From Shewanella sp. (GTDB taxonomy: Bacteria; Pseudomonadota; Gammaproteobacteria; Enterobacterales; Shewanellaceae): a stretch of 64,000 nucleotides of DNA. Under the pieces are notes generated by a model that saw nothing but the letters and a program-made list of their open reading frames with translations, searched no databases and was not told the DNA's origin. Positions within the stretch are counted from its first letter, which is position 1. Each line of letters begins with the position of its first letter. The translations under genes and the position numbers were made by a program. Shown here piece after piece: positions 34,589 to 44,974 of the stretch. The stretch is from NCBI RefSeq assembly GCF_013214165.1, contig NZ_JABSSM010000018.1:78203-142202 (forward strand), given 5' to 3'.

Positions 34589-36256
34589 TTATACCGCTTG
34601 GTATAACAGCTCCTTAGCGTTGGCTAATGTGTTGCTAGTGATCTCATCGCCGCCCAGTAAACGGGCCAGCTCTGCGATGCGTTGATTTCTGTCCAGTGGC
34701 ATCATGGATGTTTCTGTCTTGCCAGCCTTGCTCTTCTTATCGACAAACATGTGCTGGTGTCCATTGCCGGCAACTTGGGGGAGGTGGGTCACACACAGCA
34801 CTTGAGTGGAGTCTCCTAACTTTCTCAGCATTCGTCCCACTACTGCCGCAGTCGCGCCCGAAATTCCCACATCGACCTCATCGAAAATGAGCGTAGGTGT
34901 CGATACTTTTTTGGCGGTAATAACTTGGATCCCCAGGCCTATTCTGGATAGCTCACCACCCGATGCGACCTTAGACAGGGGCTGAAGAGGCTGTCCTGGG
35001 TTGGTGGTGACGAGAAATTCTATGCTGTCACAGCCATTGGGTGAGCTGAGTTCTTCATTGAATGTGACCGAGATAGAAAACTTCCCCTTGGGCATGTTCA
35101 ATTCATGGATAGACTGAGTGACCTGCTTGTCTAACTCTTTGGCATAACGACAACGGCTCTGATTGAGTTTCTTGGCGTGTCCCAGATACTTGTCTCGACT
35201 GGCGGCAACTTGTTGCTTTAGCATGTCCAAGGCTTCCTCGTCTGAATCTAGGCTGCTCAGTTCTGTTTTCAGTGTCAGATGGTGGGCGGCCAGCTCGCTC
35301 GGGCTGACATGATGCTTACGCGCCAGCTGCATGGCTTGGGTTAATCTCTGTTCTAAGTGGGCAAAATGCTCTGGATCCAGTTCCAATCCCGCTAGGTAAT
35401 TCTCTAATTCGCTACTGCTCTCCTGAATTTGGATCAGGGCTTCGTTAAGCATATTAACGACATTCTTCAGCAGAGGGTCATAGGACTCTAGTTCCTGAGC
35501 TTGAGTGATACCCGCGTTGATCAAGGATTCGACGCTGCCCTGATCATTATCCTGTAAGATAAACAGCTCATTTTTACAGGCTTCGATCAGTGCAGTGCCA
35601 TTAGCGAGTTTCTTATGCTCAGTCTCAATCTGTTCAAATTCTCCGGGAGTAAGGTTAAACTCATCGAGCTCTTCTACTTGATACTGGAGCAACTGCTTGC
35701 GGGAGATACGTTGATGTTGTGACTGAGTTAAGGCCTTAAGCTCTTTTTCTATCAGTTTACAGCGCTGGTAACCGGCGGCGACTGAGTCGAGTAGCATTTT
35801 ATGATTGGCGTAGCTGTCTAACAGAGTCAGCTGATGTTCATTCTTGAGCATGGCATGGTGCGCATGTTGACCATGAATGCCAATAAGCAGTTGGCCAAGA
35901 TTTTTAGCCTGTGATAAGGGCACCGGATTGCCATTGATGTATGCCCTGGAGCGACCATCGCTGCCAACCGTTCGCCTGAGTATGCAGTCATTATCGTGGT
36001 CGAGATCGTTATCTTCGAGCCAACGTTTGGCAACCGGGATATCATTCAATGAAAATCTGGCACTCACCTCGGCTTTCGTGGCCCCCGGCCTTACCGTGCC
36101 TGCATCGGCTCGGTTACCCAGACACAGACCCAGGGCGTCAATTGCAATCGATTTACCCGCACCGGTTTCACCGGTAATACTGGTCATTCCAGGCTTGAAG
36201 TCCAGTTCTAGGAAGCGGACTATGGCGAAATTATTGATGCTGAGTTGGCAAAGCAT
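34589..36256 (-). CDS. recN: DNA repair protein RecN
   Basis: 555 residues. SMC-like ATPase: Walker A GETGAGKS (29-36) at the N-terminus, long central coiled coil (about 150-370), then signature KVASGGELSRIGL and Walker B LIFDEVDVGISG near 460, with LCVTHLPQVAG. It holds broken DNA ends during double-strand break repair. Two LexA boxes upstream mark it as a strongly SOS-induced gene. Confidence 0.96.
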   Translation of the reverse strand: MLCQLSINNFAIVRFLELDFKPGMTSITGETGAGKSIAIDALGLCLGNRADAGTVRPGATKAEVSARFSLNDIPVAKRWLEDNDLDHDNDCILRRTVGSDGRSRAYINGNPVPLSQAKNLGQLLIGIHGQHAHHAMLKNEHQLTLLDSYANHKMLLDSVAAGYQRCKLIEKELKALTQSQHQRISRKQLLQYQVEELDEFNLTPGEFEQIETEHKKLANGTALIEACKNELFILQDNDQGSVESLINAGITQAQELESYDPLLKNVVNMLNEALIQIQESSSELENYLAGLELDPEHFAHLEQRLTQAMQLARKHHVSPSELAAHHLTLKTELSSLDSDEEALDMLKQQVAASRDKYLGHAKKLNQSRCRYAKELDKQVTQSIHELNMPKGKFSISVTFNEELSSPNGCDSIEFLVTTNPGQPLQPLSKVASGGELSRIGLGIQVITAKKVSTPTLIFDEVDVGISGATAAVVGRMLRKLGDSTQVLCVTHLPQVAGNGHQHMFVDKKSKAGKTETSMMPLDRNQRIAELARLLGGDEITSNTLANAKELLYQAV

Positions 36257-36276
36257 AATGACATCCCTTTAATGTA

Positions 36277-36292
36277 CTGTGTTTTTAAACAG
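36277..36292 (-). promoter_or_regulatory. LexA (SOS) box 1 of recN
   Basis: CTGT-N8-ACAG (CTGTGTTTTTAAACAG), an exact match to the gammaproteobacterial SOS consensus, 21 bases upstream of the recN ATG. Confidence 0.9.
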
Positions 36293-36298
36293 TATATA

Positions 36299-36314
36299 CT
36301 GATTTTATATACAG
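36299..36314 (-). promoter_or_regulatory. LexA (SOS) box 2 of recN
   Basis: CTGATTTTATATACAG, one base off CTGT-N8-ACAG on the left half (CTGA). It is 22 bases from box 1, so two LexA dimers lie on the same face. TATATACT between them could be part of the promoter. Confidence 0.8.
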
Positions 36315-36394
36315 TAAAGCTTTGAGTGAATAGTGTTCAATATTATGATTGCTCAATGGACACTGAGCCGTGTTTTCACTCTCAGCTTAAAAGG

Positions 36395-37402
36395 TCAACC
36401 GCGCACTAGATAATCTATGGTTGGCAGGGTCACGAGACTCAGCACGGTCCCTAACATGATAGCCTGAGCACTGATACTGGCTTTCACTCGGTACCTCTGT
36501 GCCAGTAAGAACACACTGGCTGCCGTGGGTAATGCCGCGAGCAGCACACCCATGATTAACCAGTCTCCCTCGACCCCAAAGGCCATTAAGAGTACATAGG
36601 CCAGCCCTGGTTGTATTACTAATTTGCACACATTAATCCAGCTCAATTCGGCGATATGCTCAAGCCTGCCTTGTTTAGCCGCCACTCGAAAAGCCTCACC
36701 TGGGCGAGCCGACGTCAAAGGGAGTTCTTGCCCTGCGCTTGCTTTGGCGAGCACCATGCCTATCGCGAATAGGGCACAGGGGCTAGATGTCATGCCTATC
36801 TGGCGTAACATTATCGATAACGATTCATTGACTTGAATGTTGAGGGCCGAAATTGCCATGCCTATGCAGCTGCCAATCACAATCGGGTTTTGTAGCAGAG
36901 ACTGAAAGATGACGATCAGGGGGGAGACCTGTTTCTGTCCTTGATACAACTCGATAGTGACCAAGACCAGGGCAAACATGATGACAGATAGCAGGGTCGC
37001 GATGGCGGCTGCGGTTAATGCGTTAGCATTATCCGGAAACAGTATGCTCAGTAGAGGCATGCCGATAAAAGCGCAGTTACCGAATGTGGTGTTTAGCGCC
37101 CTGAGTGAGGCGATATCTGTGCGGCCTTTGTTGGTGATATGGGACACCAAGATCACCAAAATATAGGTGAGTACCATAGCCAAGCTATAACCGCCAATAA
37201 ATCCCCACTGTAAGATCCCTTCGATGGGCGTTTCAGCCAAGGCAATCAGCATGATAGCCGGAAATGCGATGTAATAGACGTATTGGTTTAATACTTGATC
37301 GCTATCCGGTGACAGGATCCTGCTTTTCTGGATAAGCGAGCCTAGTAACATGATCCCAAGTACGGCAAACAATGGAGTTAAGATAGGTGACATCAATACC
37401 AT
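36395..37402 (-). CDS. AEC-family (auxin efflux carrier-like) permease
   Basis: 335 residues with ten predicted membrane segments (LTPLFAVLGIMLLGSLI, YYIAFPAIMLIALAE, FGNCAFIGMPLL, GVLLAALPTAASVFLLA). The PxxN/GNxxFxGxP-type helices are those of the AEC family, bacterial exporters or malate/malonate-type transporters. The substrate is not predictable. ATG 37402 is used; a start at MSPILTP is possible. It is a single gene between recN and yjaG. Confidence 0.85.
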   Translation of the reverse strand: MVLMSPILTPLFAVLGIMLLGSLIQKSRILSPDSDQVLNQYVYYIAFPAIMLIALAETPIEGILQWGFIGGYSLAMVLTYILVILVSHITNKGRTDIASLRALNTTFGNCAFIGMPLLSILFPDNANALTAAAIATLLSVIMFALVLVTIELYQGQKQVSPLIVIFQSLLQNPIVIGSCIGMAISALNIQVNESLSIMLRQIGMTSSPCALFAIGMVLAKASAGQELPLTSARPGEAFRVAAKQGRLEHIAELSWINVCKLVIQPGLAYVLLMAFGVEGDWLIMGVLLAALPTAASVFLLAQRYRVKASISAQAIMLGTVLSLVTLPTIDYLVRG

Positions 37403-37714
37403 CCCTAATGTGAGTCGTAAGACGAGGTGTTTGTGTTGTTTCTAGTCAAAATAACACAGTTTTTCATTGGGATGCTATTAAGCTAAGGTCTAAGGGCCTG
37501 TTTGGATTTTGCTTGGTGGCGCCTCAGTTAGAGATATTTTTTTGGGACTTGGGCTGGAATATGGCCCTTCATTGGCGGGAGAATGCCAAGGGGCTGAAAA
37601 TGTTGACCCGTCTTCTTAATGCAAACAGAGAGCCCAGTCTAGTCTGCTCACCTAAGATGAGTTTCCAAGTGTCTGTCAGGCCCTCTAAATGCTGGTAGTT
37701 ATATCAATTTTGCG
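37403..37714. other. Intergenic region, nothing recognised
   Basis: About 310 bases without a supported gene; a plus-strand frame of 61 codons at 37513 has no ribosome site or recognisable product. Confidence 0.4.
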
Positions 37715-38320
37715 TTATTTCTCGGTCAGTCCGATACCTATGTTTGATACGCCCGCGGCGATGATCTCTTTTCGCAACGATTTTACAAAGTCGGCATTCA
37801 ACTTAGGATTGTCTTCGATCAGTTGCAGTAGTGTGTTTTGCAGCTCTTTCTCTTCTACCATGACCTCATGATTAAAGATGTAGTCATCGAACGCATCATC
37901 GTCGAGTTCGACATCGGAAATTGCTTCTATGTAGTTGGCAACTGTGCTCGAAGAGAGTTTACTGATGTTGACGATATCTTCTTCGACTTTACTCTGTATG
38001 GTACTCAAGAGGGCGATGATCGCCGTGGTCGCGTCCATGGCGGGGTAGACCCCATAGGCATCGAAGTTGGCAGGATCTGGAGTGATTAGCTCTAATCTTT
38101 CTAGGTAGATATCAATATTGAGCTTTAACTTTTTATCGTAGATAGATTGCCATAGTAGGCTAAGTGCAGTATCGAGTACTTGTGGATCTCCAAACTCACA
38201 CACCTCTGAAAAAAGTTGATAGTTAGGCAGCATACGTTGGCACAATGCGATGGCGAATACTTTCTTCTGTTGCAAGTCTAACGCTTTTACGCGTTTAAAG
38301 AAGCCGGGTTTGTTTGTCAT
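37715..38320 (-). CDS. yjaG: DUF416 family protein YjaG
   Basis: 201 residues, length of E. coli YjaG. Motifs of the DUF416 family: FFKRVKALDLQQKKVFAIALCQRMLPNYQLF, cited in part, AMDATTAIIALL and EKELQNTLLQLI. All-helical, soluble, function unknown. It starts 26 bases inside the end of barA on the same strand, so it is translationally coupled to that gene. Confidence 0.85.
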   Translation of the reverse strand: MTNKPGFFKRVKALDLQQKKVFAIALCQRMLPNYQLFSEVCEFGDPQVLDTALSLLWQSIYDKKLKLNIDIYLERLELITPDPANFDAYGVYPAMDATTAIIALLSTIQSKVEEDIVNISKLSSSTVANYIEAISDVELDDDAFDDYIFNHEVMVEEKELQNTLLQLIEDNPKLNADFVKSLRKEIIAAGVSNIGIGLTEK

Positions 38321-41090
38321 CTAATACATCCGTTGATAACTGTGATAACACTTGATTTGCCGCCGATTCTACCTTAGTTAGTTCATCAAGTAACTCAAGT
38401 ATTTCAGGTTCCACCTTGGCGATACCTATTCCTTGCTTTAACCGCGATTCTATCTCATGGCAAAGTTTCTGTGTCGTGGGTACGCCGCAGTAACAACTGG
38501 CGCCATGTAGCTTATGTACTGTGGCGAGCATCTGTTTCTCATCGAAGTTATCTAAGCTGTCTTGGAGCTGTTCAGAGGTTTCAGGGAGTGACTCCAGCAA
38601 CATCTTAAGCATATCCAGGGCTAAGTCTGTCTTATTATTTGCCTGGGTTAAACACAGATCCCAATTTAGGGTGAACTGATCGAAGTGGGTGAATCTGGGA
38701 CGGGTCTTCCAACGGCTGATGACACTTCTAAGCGAGGCTTCATCTATGGGTTTAGGTAAGTAGCCATCCATACCACTTTGTTCGATCCGTTCTCTCTCTT
38801 CGGCGATTGTGTGTGCCGTCACCGCTATGATAGGCGTGTTACGATTGAGGGAGTGTTGACGTATCTGTTTCGTGGCGCTGATGCCATCTGTGCCAGGCAT
38901 CTGTATATCCATGAATATAATGTCAAAACTACGCTCCTGAGCCTGCTTGATGGCGCCCAAGCCGCTATTGACAACCGTGACTTGGCTGACGACTTCTTTT
39001 AGCAAGGTATCGATGAGCTTTAGGTTTGCCGGATTATCATCGACAGCCAGTACACTCATGGCTTCTCTCGAAATCGGCACGGGAGGCGTGTACTCTTTGA
39101 GTAGTTGCTGGCTTTCTGAGTGAGGTTGAGGATCTATCAAGATCTGAGCCAGTACCTTCTCGCCTATTGGCGCCGACACTAGCTTATCGACAAAGGGCAA
39201 GATGCTGTGGAGTTCATGCTGCTGATCTGTGCCGATAAAGACGAGATAGCGACACCTGGTTTTTATCTTTTCCAGCTGTGAGGTGATATCACAGCCTTTG
39301 TCCAGCCCCTTGTTGCTGATCAGGGCGTAATCATAAAGGGTATCGTGCTGAGTGAAATGATGCTCCAGCTGCTCACTGGAGCGAATGTTAGTCAGCCGCA
39401 TTCCCCAATGCCTTACCAGGCGATCTAAGGTGTTGTTAGACAGCTCTCTGGATTCAAGCAACAAGATAGTCTTATTGAGCAGTTTATCCACCGATTGGAC
39501 CTGACCTATTGGATATAGGCTGGTGTTGAGAGGGAGGGTGAACCAGAAGGTTGACCCCGTATTGGGCTTCGAATGACAGCCTATCTGGCCGCCCATGCGG
39601 TTGATCAGTCGCTTAGTGATGATAAGTCCAAGACCCGTGCCGCCAAAGCGACGGGAAATGGATGAGTCTGCCTGGCCAAATGCCTGAAAAAGCAATTCTT
39701 GCTGATCCCCATCGATACCAATGCCGGTATCGATGACTTCGCATCTTAGATTGACCTTGTCATCGGTCGATTCGGTCAGCTGTAGTGTTAAATGCACGCT
39801 ACCACTATCGGTGAACTTGATGGCATTACCCACCAGGTTAGTGATGATCTGGCTAAAGCGCATCGCATCGCCGGAGAGGTCTTCCGGGATCGATTGGTCG
39901 ATATCTACCACTAACTCAATATCCTTGTCACGGGCACTGTTAGACAACAAGGTGATGGTATCGTCTAAGGTTTCTCTCAGTGCGAATGGCATGTTCTCCA
40001 ACACCATTTTACCGGCTTCGAGTTTCGAGAAATCTAAGATGTCGTTGATGATCCCCAGCAGATTCGTCGCGCTTTTTTCTATGGTATTGACATAGTCCTG
40101 CTGACTCGAATGCAGCGGCGTCTTGAGCAGCTGTTTGGCAAAGCCTATGACGCCGTTGAGCGGAGTCCTTAATTCATGGGACATGTTGGCAAGGAATTCT
40201 GATTTTATTCGACTCGCCTCTAATGCGCGTTTCTTGGCGAGATCCAGCTCGACGTTCTGGATCTCGATCTGCTCTAAGGTTTCCCTTAAATCCGAGGTGG
40301 CCTGATCGATATTTTGCTGCATCTCTTCGTGATATTCGGACAGGGAACCTGCCATGGCGTTAATGCCACGTTTGAGCAGATCCAGCTCGCCGATCAAGTT
40401 ACCATCTACCCGGGTATCTAGCTTGCCTTCACGGATCTTAGCCACGACTCGTACCATCTCAGTGATGGGTTGAGTGACGTTTTTAACCAGTCTGAAGGTG
40501 AAGAGTAAATTCAGCTGAACACCGATTAACACGATAATAAAGGCGGCAACGGCGGCCCTATGTTGCTCGAGTAGTGCATTCTCTTTATTGACTAATACCG
40601 CGATATAGCCGAGCTTAACGGCGAGCAGGCGTTCGGTATCCTTGTTTTCATCGGTATTAAGGTGAAGTTCATTATCGGATGAGAAAATAGGCGTGCGCAG
40701 TATTATGCTGTCACCGACTTGTTCGAGCTGAGTGTTGAGTAGGCTGGTAAAAGGCTGATCGTAGCGCATCATTTCATGATTTTTATAATGATGTGAGGTG
40801 ACTATGACACGATTATTGGTATCGAAAATGGCAATAAACTGCACTAAAGAGGCTTTATTTAGCTGGATGGCTGTGATCAGTTTTTTGGTACTTTCAAAGT
40901 CGTTGTTCTCAAGTCCAATGGCAGCTGCGATCGCCAGTGGCTCAATAATATTACTGCCTTGCTCTATGAGAGTTTGTTCGAGTTCATAGAAACGATTTAT
41001 GGTAAAATAGCTGCCCAGTAGCACACCAACTAGAATCGTCGGCGCTAACGCGAGTACAAGTACCCAAGAGCGGAGACTGTATTTCGTCAT
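38295..41090 (-). CDS. barA: Hybrid sensor histidine kinase BarA
   Basis: 931 residues from ATG 41090, the start that matches E. coli BarA (MTKYSLRSW); upstream in-frame ATGs at 41108 and 41150 are less likely. Order: membrane segment 1 (about 8-30), periplasmic loop, membrane segment 2 (about 165-190), HAMP, HisKA (ANMSHELRTPLNGVIGF), HATPase (NLVGNAIKFTD, DTGIGI, GGTGLGL), receiver (VDDNPANL, FMDIQMPG) and HPt (HKLHGASCYCG). With UvrY (GacA) it turns on Csr small RNAs that relieve CsrA; csrA is also in this window. It is divergent from rlmD. Confidence 0.95.
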   Translation of the reverse strand: MTKYSLRSWVLVLALAPTILVGVLLGSYFTINRFYELEQTLIEQGSNIIEPLAIAAAIGLENNDFESTKKLITAIQLNKASLVQFIAIFDTNNRVIVTSHHYKNHEMMRYDQPFTSLLNTQLEQVGDSIILRTPIFSSDNELHLNTDENKDTERLLAVKLGYIAVLVNKENALLEQHRAAVAAFIIVLIGVQLNLLFTFRLVKNVTQPITEMVRVVAKIREGKLDTRVDGNLIGELDLLKRGINAMAGSLSEYHEEMQQNIDQATSDLRETLEQIEIQNVELDLAKKRALEASRIKSEFLANMSHELRTPLNGVIGFAKQLLKTPLHSSQQDYVNTIEKSATNLLGIINDILDFSKLEAGKMVLENMPFALRETLDDTITLLSNSARDKDIELVVDIDQSIPEDLSGDAMRFSQIITNLVGNAIKFTDSGSVHLTLQLTESTDDKVNLRCEVIDTGIGIDGDQQELLFQAFGQADSSISRRFGGTGLGLIITKRLINRMGGQIGCHSKPNTGSTFWFTLPLNTSLYPIGQVQSVDKLLNKTILLLESRELSNNTLDRLVRHWGMRLTNIRSSEQLEHHFTQHDTLYDYALISNKGLDKGCDITSQLEKIKTRCRYLVFIGTDQQHELHSILPFVDKLVSAPIGEKVLAQILIDPQPHSESQQLLKEYTPPVPISREAMSVLAVDDNPANLKLIDTLLKEVVSQVTVVNSGLGAIKQAQERSFDIIFMDIQMPGTDGISATKQIRQHSLNRNTPIIAVTAHTIAEERERIEQSGMDGYLPKPIDEASLRSVISRWKTRPRFTHFDQFTLNWDLCLTQANNKTDLALDMLKMLLESLPETSEQLQDSLDNFDEKQMLATVHKLHGASCYCGVPTTQKLCHEIESRLKQGIGIAKVEPEILELLDELTKVESAANQVLSQLSTDVLDDKQTRLL

Positions 41091-41207
41091 GTTATCGGCG
41101 TTATTCATTAAGTTAGCTGATTCTACCTGTATTATTGACAAACGTGTCACTAGACTGCCAGAGAATAGGCGGTCTTGGCCAGTATTATTATCGATTTAGA
41201 GGCCTCA

Positions 41208-42569
41208 ATGGCACAGTTTTTTAAAGCAAAACCAAATAGTTCTAAGCAAATATCAGCCAAAATAAGCTTAGAGGTGACTCAGCTCGATCATTTGGGGGCG
41301 GGTATTGCTCATCAGGATGGCAAGATTATCTTCGTGCCAGGGGCGTTACCGGGAGAGAGCGTGACAGGGCAGTTGACCGAGCAGAAGAAGCGCCATGCTC
41401 GTGCAACATTGCAACAGGTCGTCACGCCGTCTCCGGATAGAGTCGCGCCCAAATGTGCTCATTATGACCAGTGTGGTGGCTGCGACCTGCAACATCTGGC
41501 AATCGATAAACAACGTAGCCATAAACAAGATGCCCTCATCAGTCTTATGGCTAGACTGGGTCAAGCACAAGCCGAGACATTGGCCCCGGCACTGATAGGC
41601 AAAGAGTGGGATTATCGACGCCGTGCCAGACTGGCGACGTTTTATGATAGAAATACTAAGCACACCACGCTGGGCTTCAGGGCTAAGGCGAGTAAACAAG
41701 TCATCAAGATAGCGCATTGCCCTGTGCTGGCGACGCCTCTGTCAGACCTGATCTTACCCTTGTCTAAGGTGCTCAATCAGCTCTCGGGTAAGAAAGCCTT
41801 GGGTCATGTGGAACTCATAGAAGCCAATAATGGACATTTTGTGGTGATCAGAATGACAAAAACCATGTTGGATAAAGACAGCGAAAAGTTGCGAGCATTT
41901 GCCCTCAGTCACGGAGTTAGCCTGATAATACAAGGCAATGAATCAGATCTGACCTTGCTCAGTACTGAGTCCAAGATGCTGGAGCTTGGCTCAGATGAAC
42001 TGCCCTATTATGAGCTGGATAACGGGGTTAAGCTGAGTTTTACCCCAGGTAATTTTGTTCAGGTCAACGCCGAAATCAATAATGCCATGGTCAATCAAGC
42101 CGTGGACTGGTTATCCGTCGAAGCCAATGAGCGGGTGTTAGATCTCTTCTGTGGCGTCGGCAATTTCAGTCTGCCACTCGCTCACAAAGGTGCCGAGGTG
42201 ATAGGTGTCGAAGGCGTGCCTGAGATGGTGCAACAAGCCAGAATGAATGCCAAACTGAGCGGCTTAGATAAGGTGTCTTTCTTTCATACCGATCTTAGCG
42301 CCGACCTTTCTAAACAGTCCTGGTTAGGTAAGGTAGATAAATTACTGCTAGACCCAGCCAGAGCCGGGGCGTTCGAGAGTCTGCAATGGCTGCAGAAAAT
42401 GAAACCTAAATCCATCGTTTATGTGTCATGTGATCCGGCCAGTCTGGCGCGAGACAGTGAGTCTCTGTTGAAGCATGGTTATAAGTTAACCAGGCTAGGT
42501 TTGATCGATATGTTTCCTCAAACCCATCACATTGAGGCCATGGCCTTGTTTGAATTGTATAGTGAGTAA
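41208..42569 (+). CDS. rlmD: 23S rRNA (uracil(1939)-C5)-methyltransferase RlmD
   Basis: 453 residues from ATG 41208 ([10 protein letters not shown]), preceded by AGAGG. A TRAM domain (about 15-75) is followed by the iron-sulfur cysteines [10 protein letters not shown] (Cys83, 89, 92) and a fourth Cys near AHCPVL, then the SAM domain with [16 protein letters not shown] and the catalytic [13 protein letters not shown]. It methylates U1939 of 23S rRNA. A further in-frame ATG at 41175 would add eleven residues absent from relatives. Gene order barA-rlmD-relA-mazG-pyrG-eno is as in E. coli. Confidence 0.95.
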   Translation: MAQFFKAKPNSSKQISAKISLEVTQLDHLGAGIAHQDGKIIFVPGALPGESVTGQLTEQKKRHARATLQQVVTPSPDRVAPKCAHYDQCGGCDLQHLAIDKQRSHKQDALISLMARLGQAQAETLAPALIGKEWDYRRRARLATFYDRNTKHTTLGFRAKASKQVIKIAHCPVLATPLSDLILPLSKVLNQLSGKKALGHVELIEANNGHFVVIRMTKTMLDKDSEKLRAFALSHGVSLIIQGNESDLTLLSTESKMLELGSDELPYYELDNGVKLSFTPGNFVQVNAEINNAMVNQAVDWLSVEANERVLDLFCGVGNFSLPLAHKGAEVIGVEGVPEMVQQARMNAKLSGLDKVSFFHTDLSADLSKQSWLGKVDKLLLDPARAGAFESLQWLQKMKPKSIVYVSCDPASLARDSESLLKHGYKLTRLGLIDMFPQTHHIEAMALFELYSE

Positions 42570-42696
42570 CTAATTAACCCTTGAGTCAAGGTTTGTTAAT
42601 TGACATTGGAAGCGGAATGTTCAAGATAGGCATTCGGTGAGTAGGGATTAGGTTCCTGAGCGTACTTTAAGATTTAAAGTTAAGGATGTTATTGAG

Positions 42697-44901
42697 ATGG
42701 TATCAGTTCGAGAAGCACATTTTAGTGATCCGGATTTTCAGTTAGAAGACTGGGTCAATCGTTACATCAGTGACACAGATGAAGCCCAATCTCTACTCGA
42801 ACTGCTGCGTCAGATTGAGACCCTGATGTTGCAGCATGGTAATGATACTAATCTGATCCAGCGTGCCAGAGAGTTGATAGAGATTCTCGCGCCGCTGAAC
42901 ATGGATATCGAAACCTTACAGGCATCCGTCATCTTCGTGGCCTATGATGCCGGCATCTTAACCAAGGAGTCACTGGAGGAGTCCTTCGGTAAGGGGCTCG
43001 CCACCTTAGTGCGCAGTGTCGAAACCATGAATGCCATCGGCGCATTGAAAATCAATGACCAGTCCCGCGCCACTGAGCCTCAGATAGATAACATCCGCCG
43101 TATGTTACTGGCCATGGTGGAAGATGTCCGCGCCGTGGTGATCAAGCTCGCCGAACGCATCTGTTTGCTCAGAGAAGTCAAGACTGCCGATGAAGAGACG
43201 CGAGTGCTCCTGGCCCGTGAAATTGCCGATATTTATGCGCCACTGGCCAACCGACTCGGGATCGGCCAACTGAAGTGGGAACTCGAAGATATATCATTTC
43301 GCTATCTTCATCCGCAAACCTATAAAGACATCGCCAAGCAGCTAGATGGTAAGCGACTGGATCGTGAGACCTTTATCGACAATTTTGTCGATCAACTGCA
43401 AGCCAGACTCGATAAAGATCACATCAGGGCCAAGGTGTATGGCCGCCCTAAACATATCTATAGCATCTGGAAGAAGATGAAGGGTAAAGATCTTAAGTTC
43501 GATGAACTGTTCGATGTCCGCGCGGTACGCATTGTCACCGATAGGCTGCAGGACTGTTATGGTGCCTTAGGTGTGGTACATACGCTGTGGCATCATATTC
43601 CCCGGGAGTTCGACGATTATGTCGCTAATCCTAAACCCAACGGTTATCAGTCTATCCATACCATAGTCGTGGGTCCCGAGGGTAAAACCGTCGAGATCCA
43701 GATCCGCACCGAGCAGATGCATGAAGATGCCGAGCTCGGGGTCGCCGCTCACTGGAAATATAAAGAGGGCACCAGCGGCGGTAAGCAGACGGGTTATGAA
43801 GAGAAGATTAACTGGCTACGCAAGATCTTGCAGTGGCAAGAGGATGTGGCCGAGAGTGGCAACCTAGTCGAAGAGGTTCGCAGCCAGGTCTTCGAAGACC
43901 GGGTCTATGTGTTTACCCCTAGCGGTGAGGTGGTCGACCTGCCGCTTGGCTCGACGGTACTCGATTTCGCCTACTATATTCATTCCCATGTGGGACATAA
44001 GTGTATAGGGGCAAAAGTCGATGGCCGCATCGTGCCCTTTACCTATCAGGTGGAAACGGGCCAGCGCATCGAGATCATCACCTCTAAGCAGCCTAATCCT
44101 AAGCGTGACTGGCTAAATCCCCACCTAGGTTACATTCGCTCATCTCGAGCGCGTTCTAAGATCCAACACTGGTTTAAACAGCAAGACAGAGACAAGAACT
44201 GTGCTGCTGGGCGTGAGATGATGGAAACTGAGCTTTCACGTGTGGGACTCAAGCTCAAAGACGCTCAAAGTGCGGTGGAGCGGTTTAATATGGTGAGCAT
44301 GGATGACCTCTTAGCCGCGATCGGTGGTGGAGATGTCAGGCTCAACCAGGTGGTTAATCATGTACAGAGCCAGATGCGTAAGCATGAGCTATCCGATGCG
44401 GAAGCGGTCGAAGATCTGGTGAAGAAGAGTCAGAGTAAGGCGGGAAAGAAAGGTAAGGGCCAGGTTGAAGTGAATGGCGTGGGCAACTTGATGAATCATA
44501 TCGCCCGTTGTTGCCAGCCGGTACCCGGGGATGAGATCTTTGGTTTCATCACCAAGGGCCGTGGGATCTCGGTGCACAGGGCCGATTGTGATCAAGTCAA
44601 AGAGTTAATCCGCGCCCATCCTGAACGTACTGTCGATGTGGTGTGGGGAGAGAATTATTCCGGCGGCTATAAGATCCGCTTGCGGATCATCGCCAATGAC
44701 AGATCGGGTCTGTTGCGTGATCTGACCTCGGTACTCGCCGCCGAAAAAACCCATGTGATGGCGATGAGCACATCATCGGATGTTAAGACACAGACGGCCG
44801 CTATCGAACTCGAGTTGGAGTTGTATAATCTCGATGGACTCTCTAAGGTGTTGGCGAAAATTAATCAGGTGGAAGGCGTGAGTGAAGCCAGACGCTTGTA
44901 G
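42697..44901 (+). CDS. relA: GTP pyrophosphokinase RelA
   Basis: 734 residues. The N-terminal HD-like domain is degenerate (no HD pair at VAYDAGIL), as in monofunctional RelA. The synthetase domain (about 240-390) has GRPKHIYSIWKKM and YVANPKPNGYQSIHT. It is followed by TGS (VFTPSGEVVDLPLGST), zinc-finger (HIARCCQPVPGDE) and C-terminal ACT (RLRIIANDRSGLLRDLT) domains that contact the ribosome. It makes (p)ppGpp when uncharged tRNA enters the A site. A terminator follows. Confidence 0.97.
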   Translation: MVSVREAHFSDPDFQLEDWVNRYISDTDEAQSLLELLRQIETLMLQHGNDTNLIQRARELIEILAPLNMDIETLQASVIFVAYDAGILTKESLEESFGKGLATLVRSVETMNAIGALKINDQSRATEPQIDNIRRMLLAMVEDVRAVVIKLAERICLLREVKTADEETRVLLAREIADIYAPLANRLGIGQLKWELEDISFRYLHPQTYKDIAKQLDGKRLDRETFIDNFVDQLQARLDKDHIRAKVYGRPKHIYSIWKKMKGKDLKFDELFDVRAVRIVTDRLQDCYGALGVVHTLWHHIPREFDDYVANPKPNGYQSIHTIVVGPEGKTVEIQIRTEQMHEDAELGVAAHWKYKEGTSGGKQTGYEEKINWLRKILQWQEDVAESGNLVEEVRSQVFEDRVYVFTPSGEVVDLPLGSTVLDFAYYIHSHVGHKCIGAKVDGRIVPFTYQVETGQRIEIITSKQPNPKRDWLNPHLGYIRSSRARSKIQHWFKQQDRDKNCAAGREMMETELSRVGLKLKDAQSAVERFNMVSMDDLLAAIGGGDVRLNQVVNHVQSQMRKHELSDAEAVEDLVKKSQSKAGKKGKGQVEVNGVGNLMNHIARCCQPVPGDEIFGFITKGRGISVHRADCDQVKELIRAHPERTVDVVWGENYSGGYKIRLRIIANDRSGLLRDLTSVLAAEKTHVMAMSTSSDVKTQTAAIELELELYNLDGLSKVLAKINQVEGVSEARRL

Positions 44902-44931
44902 CCTAAATCGAGTGGTTACCCTTATTTAATC

Positions 44932-44956
44932 AAGGCGGCTGTTGCCGCCTTTTTAT
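44932..44956 (+). terminator. Rho-independent terminator of relA
   Basis: AAGGCGGC-TGTT-GCCGCCTT with a T-tract. It lies immediately upstream of the mazG start, so mazG transcription may depend on read-through or on its own promoter. Confidence 0.85.
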
Positions 44957-44974
44957 ATGGCTTACGGAATTAAG

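Noticed and set aside
37513..37698. 61-codon plus-strand frame between the AEC gene and yjaG
   Set aside because: No ribosome site, no recognisable composition, no terminator.
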